The notes beneath the pieces were generated by a model. That model saw only the letters and a list, made by a program, of their open reading frames with translations, was not told the origin of the DNA and made no database searches. From an uncultured Coriobacteriaceae bacterium (GTDB lineage: Bacteria > Actinomycetota > Coriobacteriia > Coriobacteriales > Atopobiaceae), in NCBI GenBank assembly GCA_902788705.1, contig CADALE010000007.1, forward strand, positions 25,064 through 89,063: a DNA stretch of 64,000 nucleotides, in the 5' to 3' direction. Made by a program: the position numbers and the translations under genes. The stretch's first letter is position 1, and the number at the start of each line of letters is the position of its first letter. This document shows positions 52,042 to 61,027 of this stretch, one piece after another.

Positions 52042-53250
52042 CTACGCTGTGGCAGCAAGTGGCAGCACGTAGATGTCCGCACCGTCCGTAAGCAGCGCTG
52101 TCTTTCCGTTGTGCAGACGGTCAAGCTCGCCTAGGCAGTCGATGAACGGCCGAACGAAGCCTGGCTTAGCCAGAGCGAGCGTGCTAACGCTACGCTCGGC
52201 GCCCGCCCTCGCAAGCGAGTCAAGCCTCTCGCCACCGGCAGCCAGCGCCTCGTCAATCTGCGTGTGGTCGCCAATGGGGGTTGCCTCAATCAAACCGCTG
52301 AGCTTGCTGCTCACAGAGCCAATGCCGCTTGCGATTCGTGACCCGACCGACTTGAGGGCGTCACGCTCGATGACCTCCGAACAGCTGCTGTACAGCTCGA
52401 AGTAACCAAGCGAGGCCTTCTCGAGGCGATTGATAACGGACTGCAGGTAGTCGTGGCCATAGTTGCCCACCAGCACCACGTCGAGCAGCGCGGAGTACGC
52501 CTCGAGGTACAGCGCGAGCTGGTAGTCACAGAGGGCCTCGTGCATCTGGGCTGTCTTCTTCTGCACGTCGGCGCTCCGATGCAGCGCGGAAAGCTCTCCA
52601 AGCTCCTTCTGCAGCAGCGAGCGCTGAAGCTCCATGCTGCTGCGGGCCATCTGCTGGATTTGCGCGATGTTGGTGCGGCGCATGGAAAGATATGCGTCGT
52701 TCTCAACGTTGAGCGCGTAGTTGGCGCGAATCTCGTCGAGCGTCTTGAAGGCAGCGACAAGTTCGGTGCGGTCGCGCTCCTTCATGTAGGTGAACATGGC
52801 CTCTTGGGTCTCGGCGATGCCGTCAAGCTTGTTCGATACCTCGGCAAGCGCAACGGCAACGAAGATCATGACGGGGTCAAAGCCGGATGCGCTGGGTGTA
52901 CCTTCCGCCAGCGTTTCAACCTCCTGCCAACGCACTTGGCTGAGCTTACCGGTGACACGGGTAGACCCAAGCAACCATGGGCTATCCGTAAAATGTTGCA
53001 ACATGTCCGCCGTGACAGGCGTCCCGTCCTCAAGGAATCCGCGGAACATGGCGGCTCCATTCGAGTCGACCACCTTTTGGCTTGGCCCAAAGGCCTGAAG
53101 CGCGTTTACAAACAGCGTCCCTAGCTCGGAGATTTGCGACAGAGGAATGCGAACCGAACTTGACAGGTCGAGCACATCCTGGGGGATGTTTGGAAGCGCC
53201 GGAAGGTCGCTGGAAGGAATGATGCTGAGCGGGTTGCTATCGTCGGACAT
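52042..53250 (-). CDS. Protein of unknown function in the defence island
   Basis: 402 residues, ATG after GAGGAG. It begins acidic and Ser/Pro-rich, then has helical stretches throughout (MFTYMKERDRTELVAAFKTL; LQRSLLQKELGELSALHRSA) suggesting coiled coils. A modest hydrophobic stretch (VMIFVAVALAEV) near residue 130 is not convincingly a membrane segment. No enzymatic motif is visible. It is the only minus-strand gene between the helicase and the BREX genes, and it is not an obvious toxin or antitoxin. Unknown. Confidence 0.7.
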   Translation of the reverse strand: MSDDSNPLSIIPSSDLPALPNIPQDVLDLSSSVRIPLSQISELGTLFVNALQAFGPSQKVVDSNGAAMFRGFLEDGTPVTADMLQHFTDSPWLLGSTRVTGKLSQVRWQEVETLAEGTPSASGFDPVMIFVAVALAEVSNKLDGIAETQEAMFTYMKERDRTELVAAFKTLDEIRANYALNVENDAYLSMRRTNIAQIQQMARSSMELQRSLLQKELGELSALHRSADVQKKTAQMHEALCDYQLALYLEAYSALLDVVLVGNYGHDYLQSVINRLEKASLGYFELYSSCSEVIERDALKSVGSRIASGIGSVSSKLSGLIEATPIGDHTQIDEALAAGGERLDSLARAGAERSVSTLALAKPGFVRPFIDCLGELDRLHNGKTALLTDGADIYVLPLAATA

Positions 53251-53330
53251 GTTGGCTCCTCTGATTATGGCTGAAAAGCTCGACTATGCTGATGCTATCC
53301 GAAAGAGATATATGCAAATCCGACTATCAG

Positions 53331-53351
53331 GTTGACGTAATCATAGTCAAC
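53331..53351. promoter_or_regulatory. GTTGAC-n9-GTCAAC dyad in the divergent BREX upstream region
   Basis: GTTGAC (53331-53336) and GTCAAC (53346-53351) are a perfect six-base dyad. It lies between the unknown gene and the small regulator preceding brxA, an AT-rich interval. CGACTAT also occurs twice nearby at 53281 and 53321. A plausible operator, unproven. Confidence 0.45.
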
Positions 53352-53473
53352 TCTCAGTGGAGCCTGAAACATACGTGGTTTGCCGTTTGCCTAATACAGG
53401 GTTGGTGTTTTCAGATACATGATAGACTTTCATAAGTTTTATGCGTGTTAGCGAAGAGCGAGAGGATGCCCTC

Positions 53474-53683
53474 ATGGATGATCGCGACCTCAAGAAACGC
53501 CTGTTAAGTAGTAAGAAGACAGAAAGAATCATTTTTGCTGCAACTCCAGAAACCAAGACTGCCTTGGAAGCAATGGCCCGAGAACGGTGCATCAGCGTAT
53601 CGGCCCTTATAACTGGATTGATAATCGAAGAAGCAATCAGAAACTCAGATGTCGTGATCAGAGAGGTTGTGGGCAATGTCTAG
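53474..53683 (+). CDS. Small ribbon-helix-helix-like protein ahead of brxA
   Basis: 69 residues with the start at ATG 53474 behind GAGAGG. It has a strand-helix-helix pattern (TERIIFAATPETKTALEAMARERCISVSALITGLIIEEAI) typical of small RHH DNA-binding proteins that form dimers. It overlaps brxA by eight bases, so it is translationally coupled and a good candidate for an autoregulator of the BREX operon. Confidence in the fold is moderate. Confidence 0.65.
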   Translation: MDDRDLKKRLLSSKKTERIIFAATPETKTALEAMARERCISVSALITGLIIEEAIRNSDVVIREVVGNV

Positions 53684-54269
53684 TACTTACAGCCTATCGA
53701 TGAGTGGCTCGTCCGTTCGGCGTCCTGAGACGCTCGAGACAGCGCGGATGTACCTTGACCTTGGCGATTGGATTGAGGTCCGTAAGAGAGTAGTGGAGGG
53801 CAACCTCTACCAGCTCAATGCCGAGAGCTCACGCAAGCGGGTAGCCGGAGAGCTCATCAAGCGCCTTCGAACGCTGACGGACGACGAGATCCGCTTCCTC
53901 GTCGATTCCCATCTCGACGACCAGTCGGCAATGCTCTGGGTCTCTGTGTGTAGGACATACCAATTTGTGTCTGGCCTGTCTGCTACGGTCCTTAGGGATA
54001 GGTATGAGTCGGGCATCCCCACGTACACAGAGGGTGCCTACGAAACGTTCTTTGAACAAGAAGCCCAGATTCATCCAGAGCTTCTCAAGATGACAGGGGC
54101 AGGAAAGAAAAAGATGCGCAACCAGGTCTTTCGTATGCTTGTGGAATGCGACCTCGTGTCAGAGGACGGCGCCATCACGCCTATCCACCCGTCGCCCGCG
54201 TTCGCCCGAGCCATAGATGTGGCGCACCAGGACGACCTTGACCTATTCCCGGGGGTGACGCTCAGGTGA
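53676..54269 (+). CDS. brxA: BREX protein BrxA (DUF1819-like)
   Basis: 197 residues; ATG at 53676 overlaps the preceding stop. The sequence has the look of DUF1819/BrxA: LETARMYLDLGDWIEVRKRV, VRRPETLE near the N terminus and a helical core ending in DDLDLFPGVTL. BrxA is a small helical DNA-binding BREX component. The end overlaps brxB by four bases (GTGA). Assignment rests on operon order and length as much as on motifs. Confidence 0.85.
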   Translation: MSSTYSLSMSGSSVRRPETLETARMYLDLGDWIEVRKRVVEGNLYQLNAESSRKRVAGELIKRLRTLTDDEIRFLVDSHLDDQSAMLWVSVCRTYQFVSGLSATVLRDRYESGIPTYTEGAYETFFEQEAQIHPELLKMTGAGKKKMRNQVFRMLVECDLVSEDGAITPIHPSPAFARAIDVAHQDDLDLFPGVTLR

Positions 54270-54868
54270 GGAAGGAATTCGACCACATATCGCAGGCGAG
54301 GCAGTTCATCGTGGATCGGCTCTCTGACGACGCGCTGCTCGGGCGCGGTGGCAGGCTCCTTCGCGAGGGCAAGTACCTGCTTCCCTACAAGCCCGCGCAG
54401 GAGGACGAGGCGGAGGAGCTCATGGAGGCCATCGTGAAGGTGGACCTCCCCGCGCGCAACGTACGCGCCCATGTCATCGACCTCTACCAGATTGTGCTCG
54501 ACCACCTTGATAGCGCGGGGTATTGGGAGGCCGTGTGCGCGGTCGAGCCCGACATCTCGCGCATCGAGATGGTCGAGATGCTGCAGGACGCAGCGAGCGC
54601 AGAGCACGTCATTGCCCCGGCGGTCAACAGCGAGATAGAGTCTCACCCCGAGGCTGACATCTTCTTCGTGCGCGGCGCGGGGGAAATCTTCCCCTACGTG
54701 CGCACGAACAAGGTCATCGGCCTGCTGGACAGCCGCAAGCCCGTGGTTCTGTGGTTCCCCGGCACCTACGACCGAGCGCTTGATGGCTCGCCTACGCTCA
54801 ACATCCTCGACATCGAGCAGGGCAACACCGGCGGGCACTACCGCGCGACCAACGTTTTCGACCTGTAG
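54266..54868 (+). CDS. brxB: BREX protein BrxB (DUF1788-like)
   Basis: 200 residues, GTG start overlapping the brxA stop. It shows FFVRGAGEIFPYVRTNKVIGLL and VVLWFPGTYDR, and ends LNILDIEQGNTGGHYRATNVF, characteristic of DUF1788. BrxB is a core BREX protein whose biochemical role is not settled. brxC follows 11 bases later. Confidence 0.9.
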   Translation: MRKEFDHISQARQFIVDRLSDDALLGRGGRLLREGKYLLPYKPAQEDEAEELMEAIVKVDLPARNVRAHVIDLYQIVLDHLDSAGYWEAVCAVEPDISRIEMVEMLQDAASAEHVIAPAVNSEIESHPEADIFFVRGAGEIFPYVRTNKVIGLLDSRKPVVLWFPGTYDRALDGSPTLNILDIEQGNTGGHYRATNVFDL

Positions 54869-54879
54869 GAGGCATAACG

Positions 54880-57800
54880 ATGCTCATCCAAGACACATTC
54901 CAAAAGGACATCTTTCGCGCGATCGACCCAGTCGTGCGTGCCGATGAGGACAAGTACCTCGCTAACGAGCTTGACGAGTTCGTCGTCACCAACGAGGTCG
55001 AGCTCCATCTGCTCGAGTTCTTTGAGGAGTACAACGAGCCCGATGCCGTGGGCAACGGCGCGTGGATCAGCGGCTTCTTCGGTTCAGGCAAGTCCCACCT
55101 GCTCAAGATCCTCGCCGTCGTGCTCGAGGATCGCGTGGTCAACGGAAAGCCCGCCATGGACTACATCCTTCCCAAGGTGGCGCACAACCCGTCGTTGAAG
55201 GCTGCCATGGAGGTCGCGCGACGTCGCCATCCTTCCGAGAGCGTGCTCTTTGACATCGACCACATAGCACCCAACGAGGGGCGTTCTGAGTCTGGCGCGC
55301 TGCTTGCCGCATTCATCCGTGCCTTCAATATGCACTGCGGCTACTTCGATGGCGACCAGCAGCACATCGCCCAGCTCGAGTGGGACCTCGATCGCATTGG
55401 GAGGCTCCAGGCGTTCGAGGAGGCGGTGCAGCGCCGCTGCAAGATGCCCTGGAAGCTCGTGCGCAATATCGCTCCGGCAAAGGCTCGGGACATCTCTGCG
55501 GCTTATGACGAGGTCTGTGGTAACCCCGAAGGTACTCACCTCAACATTGTTGACTACTACCGTAGTACCTACAACCCCTCCATCCGCAGCTTCGCGAAGC
55601 GTGTGCACGACTACGTGCAGATGCACGAGTCTGGTTTCCGCCTCAACTTCTTTGTGGACGAGGTCGGCCTCTTCATTGCGCGCAATTCCAAGCTCATGGT
55701 CAATTTGCAGAGCGTGGCGGAGGAGCTCAACACCATCTGTGGAGGCAGCTCGTGGGTGGTTGTGACCTCGCAGGAGGCAATGGAGGGCATCGTTTCGGGC
55801 ATGACCGATGCAAGTGGTGAGGATTTTACCAAGATCCAAGCGCGCTTCAAACTCAAGATGCCGCTTACCGCCCAGGACGCCAAGACCGTCATCCGCGATC
55901 GCCTGCTGGCGAAGAGCGTGGACTCCGAGCCTGCCTACCTGCGTATGTACGAGGAGCGAAAGGCTGACTTCGGCGTGCTCTTTGACTTCGCGGACGGCGC
56001 TAAGCGCTACGGCCAATACAGAGACTTCGATGACTTCCTGGGCACGTACCCCTTCGTGCCCTATCAGTTCGACGTCTTCATGACGGCTATGCGCGAACTC
56101 TCGAGCAAGGACGCCTTCACGGGAAAGCACAACTCCACGGGCGCCCGCTCGATGCTCGGCGTCTTCCAGGACGTCGCGCAGGAGCTCTGCCGACACGGCG
56201 CCTCCACCGAGGGCGAGCAGCTTGCCTCCTTCGATCTCATGTTCGAGGGGCTGCGCAACAGCTTCCGCACCGAGTTTTATGCGGCCATCTCGCAGGCGGA
56301 GCACAACCCCACACTCACGGACACGTGCGTGCGCGTGCTCAAGGCGCTTCTGCTCGTGAAGTACTGCAAGGACTTCCGCGCAACTCCGGGCAACATCCGG
56401 GTCCTCCTCTACAGCTCCTTCAACGAGCAGCCCGCAAAGCTCGAGAACGACATCAAGGACGCCCTCGACGAGCTCGAGCGCCAGCTCTACGTCCGCCGCA
56501 ACGGCAACGAGTATGAGTACCTTACCGATGACGAGAAGGAAGTCGAGAGCGAAATCCGCAACACTCTGGTCTCCGACTCCGATAATCGCAAGCTCATTGC
56601 AAAGCTCTTCCAGGACGTGGTTGGTGCACTTAAGGTTACGTACAAGAACGGAACCTTCGAGCATGCCTACACGTTCAACCTGCGCATCGATGGAGAGGCA
56701 CAGGGTCAACAACGCTACGATCTCACGATCGACGTCGTGACTGACTACTCTGCGGCCGGGCTCCTCGACCAGACGGTTCCCACGCAGCCCAAGACGCTCT
56801 CTGTCCGCCTCGTGGACTGTCGGGCGTTCCTCGTTGGCGTACGTACCCACCTGCAGACAGACCACTACGCCAACAAGGCGAGCGGGCAAGGTGAGGTCCG
56901 AGAGGCAATCATCGCGGACAAGCGGCAAGCCAACCTCAAGCTTTACGAGGATCTGAGCGACCAGATGAGGGGCCTGCTCACCCATGCTATCTACAATGCG
57001 GGCGGCTTGGATGTCACCGATCGCGTGTCAGGTGTGGGCAAGGACGCCGTCCAGAGTGCCGCTCTCGAGCTCGTGCGCCGAAGCTACCCGATGCTGCAGC
57101 AGGTAACCACCAATATCACCGACAAGCAGGTGGGCCAAGAAGCGATAGCCATGCAGATGGGTGCCATGCTGCCTGAGTACTGCGACACGGTACTCTCTCG
57201 CATCGGCTTGCTCTCCTCCGCAGGAATCGTCACTGTCGCGGGCGACGGCATGTGCAGCCTCACAAGCATTTTCACCAAGAACGACTACGGATGGCCGGAG
57301 ATTGTCGTGCGCTCGGCGGTGGCGAGACTCTTCGCCGCCAACCGCATCGAGGTGAGGCGTGCAGGCAAGGCCCTCGGGGCGAGCGAGCTGGCGACTGCCC
57401 TGCAAAAGAGGCAGGACCTCGACAAGCTCGTGGTGGAGAAGGTGAGCGTCGTGACGGCGGAGGAGCTCTCCGCTCTCAAGGCTGCCATGCGCTCGCTTAT
57501 GGGCAACACACCCGCTTCGGATGACCCCAAGTCGCTGGCGGAGGAGCTGCGTTCCTTCGCGGATGCACAGGCAAAGGCGCATCGCTCGAACCTGCCCGCC
57601 ACGAGGCAGTACCCATTCGCGGGGCGTTTTGCCGACAGGCTCGCGCAGCTCGAAAGTCTTGCCTCCAAGGCTGAGGACTGGCACTGGGTCGTGACTGCAT
57701 TTCCTGCGGCTGCACCAGGTCTGGCAGAGGCGAACGAGGACCTGGGGAAGATGGCCTCATTTGCGAATGGTAACGGCATGCGGAAGCGATACGATGACCT

Positions 57801-58422
57801 GCGGGACTTTGCTCAGAACGAGGCGTCCGAGGCGCTTGCGCTCGGCGTGAGCCAGGAGGACGTGGACGAGATCCGCGCGACGCTCGCCGACGAGGACTGC
57901 TACATGACAAACCGCATAGTCCTCGCGAATAAGAGGATGGCGGCCGCCCGGAATCAGATGGCCTCGGCGCTTGCTGAGGTACGCGCACACGCCGAGGAGG
58001 GAATCGAGGCTCTCAGGGAGTCCTACGCGAATACATACGATCTAGGCATGCTGAGTGAGGCCGACCGTGCAGCCTTCGAGGAGATATTCGACAGCTACGC
58101 CGCCAGCGCCGCCCAGGCCACCACGAAGGCCGAGGCCGACGCGCTGCCCGGGCTGCTCCAGTCCCGTGAGGCAGCGAGAATCGTCGCCCTCTTCGCGCCG
58201 AAGGGCCAATGCGGCGGCGAGACGACGGGCGGAGACGGAGGTGGAGGTGGCGAAACCCCGCCGCACTCCAAGCCGCGCAACGTGTCCGCTCGCAGCCTCG
58301 TGCCAAGGCACTGGAAGAAGCCCGTGCTCGCGACCCACGAGGACGCGGCCGCCTACGCCGAGGAGATAAGGCGCCGCATCGAGGAAGCCATCGACAACGG
58401 CGACACCGTAACCATCTACTAG
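54880..58422 (+). CDS. brxC: BREX protein BrxC, large P-loop ATPase
   Basis: 1180 residues, ATG after TAGGAGG. The Walker A is GFFGSGKSHLLKIL (about 65-78). A Walker B-like NFFVDEVGLFIARNSKL follows at about 255. It has the BrxC-type NELDEFVVTNEVELHLLEFF start and long helical domains with GARSMLGVFQDVA. Near the C terminus a Gly-rich run precedes PRNVSARSLVPRHWK. BrxC is the AAA+ ATPase thought to assemble BREX on DNA. The size fits type 1 BrxC. Confidence 0.95.
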   Translation: MLIQDTFQKDIFRAIDPVVRADEDKYLANELDEFVVTNEVELHLLEFFEEYNEPDAVGNGAWISGFFGSGKSHLLKILAVVLEDRVVNGKPAMDYILPKVAHNPSLKAAMEVARRRHPSESVLFDIDHIAPNEGRSESGALLAAFIRAFNMHCGYFDGDQQHIAQLEWDLDRIGRLQAFEEAVQRRCKMPWKLVRNIAPAKARDISAAYDEVCGNPEGTHLNIVDYYRSTYNPSIRSFAKRVHDYVQMHESGFRLNFFVDEVGLFIARNSKLMVNLQSVAEELNTICGGSSWVVVTSQEAMEGIVSGMTDASGEDFTKIQARFKLKMPLTAQDAKTVIRDRLLAKSVDSEPAYLRMYEERKADFGVLFDFADGAKRYGQYRDFDDFLGTYPFVPYQFDVFMTAMRELSSKDAFTGKHNSTGARSMLGVFQDVAQELCRHGASTEGEQLASFDLMFEGLRNSFRTEFYAAISQAEHNPTLTDTCVRVLKALLLVKYCKDFRATPGNIRVLLYSSFNEQPAKLENDIKDALDELERQLYVRRNGNEYEYLTDDEKEVESEIRNTLVSDSDNRKLIAKLFQDVVGALKVTYKNGTFEHAYTFNLRIDGEAQGQQRYDLTIDVVTDYSAAGLLDQTVPTQPKTLSVRLVDCRAFLVGVRTHLQTDHYANKASGQGEVREAIIADKRQANLKLYEDLSDQMRGLLTHAIYNAGGLDVTDRVSGVGKDAVQSAALELVRRSYPMLQQVTTNITDKQVGQEAIAMQMGAMLPEYCDTVLSRIGLLSSAGIVTVAGDGMCSLTSIFTKNDYGWPEIVVRSAVARLFAANRIEVRRAGKALGASELATALQKRQDLDKLVVEKVSVVTAEELSALKAAMRSLMGNTPASDDPKSLAEELRSFADAQAKAHRSNLPATRQYPFAGRFADRLAQLESLASKAEDWHWVVTAFPAAAPGLAEANEDLGKMASFANGNGMRKRYDDLRDFAQNEASEALALGVSQEDVDEIRATLADEDCYMTNRIVLANKRMAAARNQMASALAEVRAHAEEGIEALRESYANTYDLGMLSEADRAAFEEIFDSYAASAAQATTKAEADALPGLLQSREAARIVALFAPKGQCGGETTGGDGGGGGETPPHSKPRNVSARSLVPRHWKKPVLATHEDAAAYAEEIRRRIEEAIDNGDTVTIY

Positions 58423-58431
58423 GGGCAGCCC

Positions 58432-61008
58432 ATGGACGCAGAGAACACCACCACAATCGCGCAGAGGCTTTCGGCCGCCTGCTCGGGCAAGCAGCGGCTC
58501 GTGTACTGGCAGGACGAGCCGGGCACCTACCGCGACATCCTCGGCTCCCTCGACGTGCCCGGCGCCGTCATCGTGGACGCAACCAGCGCGGAGCTCGCGA
58601 CCAAGCGCAGGGTCCTGCGCGACGAGCCGCACACGCGGTTCGTCGTCTACCGAGCGGGCGAGGAGCCCGTGCCGACCGAGGACCTCATCTACGATCTGCG
58701 GCTGCGCGCGGTGCGCTTTTCGTGTACCGAGGAGGGCGTCTGGGCCGAGGAGTGCGGGATCCCCGCAGAGCTCGCCGGCGCGCTCGCCGACCACGCGGCC
58801 TTCTTCAACCGCAGGGAGCGCACTGCGACGCTCTCGGAGAGCGCGCTGCCCAAAGGTACGCTCTCCGAGCTCGAGCTCGCCATGGCGGCGGCCGCGCTTG
58901 GCATCCGTGAGGGCACCACGCGCGACGTCGCCCGCACCATGGTACGGAGACTCGTGACAGAGCTTGCGAGAGGGAAGGAGGAAGGCCTGCGTGCCGTTAC
59001 GGCAGCGGGGCTGGCAGACGCCCTCTGGCGCACCTTGCGTGACGAGCTTGGGTATCGCATTCCGGATGGGTCGGCTCCCAGCCCTCAGGATCTTGCCTTC
59101 AGGCTCGTCGAAGGCACCCTCGGGGACCTCGTGGAAGACGATTGGCAGATGGCTCCCGCGGAGGCATCGCGCATCATGGGGGACCTTTCGACGAATTCCC
59201 GCACTAGGGATGTCTACGAATGGCTCTGCTCGGAATACGGCGGGGCCGCGTTCTCGCTTGTTCAGGAGCAGGGTCGCTCGTACGAGTCCCTCGCGGTGGT
59301 CGAGCATGTCCCTCAGGCGGACCGGTGGATGCTCACGCATCTCGCGAAGGATGCAGTGGCGGGAACACTTGACAGAAAGGCTGTGGAGGGTCTTGTGGCG
59401 CGGAGGGCCGGAGCGCCGTGCGCCGCGCCTTATGAGCACCACTACGCATCCCTCGTGGCACTCGTCCGCCTCTCCGAGGCGTTCAAACGCTACCAGGCGG
59501 AAGCGCCAGCCGCAACCACTATGGGCGAGCTCATGGCGGGCTACGCCTCGTCTTGGCACCTCGTGGATCGCAGGTATCGCGAGCTGCGTCTGCACTACGG
59601 ACACGTTTCCCAGGGGCGCTTCGGACAATCGCTGGATCCCGCCGTTGGGGCAGCTGAGGCGCGCTACGACTCGTTCCTGTCCGACTGTGCGGCCAGGTGG
59701 CAAGAGCACCTGCTCGACGAGGGTCCTTGGCCCAACGCCTCCCTTCTCTCGCAGGCGGACTTCTTCCGCGACCACGTCGCCCGCAGGGCCCCCGAGGCGA
59801 CGCCCGGGCACCGCGTGGGCGTCATCGTCTCGGACGCCTTGCGCTATGAGTGTGCGGCGGACCTCGCCGAGAGACTCAACGCCTCCAAGATGAAGGGACT
59901 GGCAGGCAGGAGCAGGGCAACGGTTGAGGCCCGCGCGGGCATGGTGCCGAGCTACACCCAGCTCGGCATGGCCGCGCTGCTGCCGGCGGGGAAGATGGAG
60001 GTCGACCCTGCGACGGCGCTCGTCACCAAGGACGGGCTATCGACGACAGGGACCAAGGCAAGGCAGGCGTTCATGGCTGCGGTAATTCCCGGGTCGTTGG
60101 CCTACCAGGCAGACGAGCTGCCAGACGACCTCGTGAACGCAATCGCGGAATTGCCCGCCATCTTTGTCTACCACAACGTCATCGACCGCGTCGGGGACAA
60201 GCTGGCCACCGAGCGTAGGACCTTCCGGGCGGTGGAGGATGCGCTGGCAGAGATTGAACGCATTACGGCCCGGTTGCTCCAGGCCGGCTGTGGCACCGTG
60301 CTCGTTACGAGTGATCATGGCTTCATATACCAGGACCGTGACCTTGAGCCCAAGGACTTCGCCGACGTCGACGGCCTCCAGCTCCTCAAAGGTGCGAAAG
60401 GGGTGGACTCCGAGCAAACGAGAAGATTCGTAATCTCGGACGTGCTCCCCAAGAGCTCGCTGCTCATTGAGTACACCTCTTCAGAACTCTCCCTCATCGG
60501 AGGGCATCTCATAGGTGTTCCCCGTGGAGCCATGCGCCTGCGTCTCTCAGGTAGTGGTGCACGTTTCGTGCACGGCGGCGTCTCCCCACAGGAGTGTGTG
60601 GTGCCGGTGGTAGTAGTCGAGCAGACGAAGGCCAAGGCGGCCGCGCACCAATCCGGTGCCTCCGCCTTCCCCGTGGGACGTCCCGTCATAACGGGCCCGA
60701 GCGTCACGCTTGACGTCTACCAAGAAGAGCCGGTAGGCGATCTCGTGGTCCCCACGACGGTCAAGGTCGGCGCTTACACGAAGGACGGTCGTCTGCTCAG
60801 CACGTCGGAGGTCACGCTCGAGCTATCGAGCGCTTCGCCGAGCTCCGACGACCGCAAGGTGCGCGTGAGGATCGACCTCACCGATGATGTCGACACGGTG
60901 GGCGTGGCGGTCCTGCGCGTTTCGAGACAGGTCGGCGCGTCGAACGCCTTCAAGCCGGTATGGGAACGAGACTACCAGGTTAACCGAGCCTTTGGTATGG
61001 ACTTCTAG
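58432..61008 (+). CDS. pglZ: BREX type 1 PglZ, alkaline phosphatase-superfamily protein
   Basis: 858 residues; start nine bases after the brxC stop. The alkaline-phosphatase-like core has VGVIVSDALRYECAADLAER (metal-binding Asp), VLVTSDHGFIYQDRDL (Asp and His) and RFVHGGVSPQECVVP (His). The N terminus KQRLVYWQDEPGTYRDI is typical of type 1 PglZ. It is required for BREX restriction and methylation, although its enzymatic substrate is debated. It is encoded before pglX here, while in standard type 1 operons pglX precedes pglZ. Confidence 0.93.
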   Translation: MDAENTTTIAQRLSAACSGKQRLVYWQDEPGTYRDILGSLDVPGAVIVDATSAELATKRRVLRDEPHTRFVVYRAGEEPVPTEDLIYDLRLRAVRFSCTEEGVWAEECGIPAELAGALADHAAFFNRRERTATLSESALPKGTLSELELAMAAAALGIREGTTRDVARTMVRRLVTELARGKEEGLRAVTAAGLADALWRTLRDELGYRIPDGSAPSPQDLAFRLVEGTLGDLVEDDWQMAPAEASRIMGDLSTNSRTRDVYEWLCSEYGGAAFSLVQEQGRSYESLAVVEHVPQADRWMLTHLAKDAVAGTLDRKAVEGLVARRAGAPCAAPYEHHYASLVALVRLSEAFKRYQAEAPAATTMGELMAGYASSWHLVDRRYRELRLHYGHVSQGRFGQSLDPAVGAAEARYDSFLSDCAARWQEHLLDEGPWPNASLLSQADFFRDHVARRAPEATPGHRVGVIVSDALRYECAADLAERLNASKMKGLAGRSRATVEARAGMVPSYTQLGMAALLPAGKMEVDPATALVTKDGLSTTGTKARQAFMAAVIPGSLAYQADELPDDLVNAIAELPAIFVYHNVIDRVGDKLATERRTFRAVEDALAEIERITARLLQAGCGTVLVTSDHGFIYQDRDLEPKDFADVDGLQLLKGAKGVDSEQTRRFVISDVLPKSSLLIEYTSSELSLIGGHLIGVPRGAMRLRLSGSGARFVHGGVSPQECVVPVVVVEQTKAKAAAHQSGASAFPVGRPVITGPSVTLDVYQEEPVGDLVVPTTVKVGAYTKDGRLLSTSEVTLELSSASPSSDDRKVRVRIDLTDDVDTVGVAVLRVSRQVGASNAFKPVWERDYQVNRAFGMDF

Positions 61009-61027
61009 TGGGAGGGTGTACCCAGAT

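Noticed and set aside
53441..53473. Upstream start for the small RHH-like gene
   Set aside because: No ribosome binding site precedes 53441, whereas GAGAGG lies before 53474.
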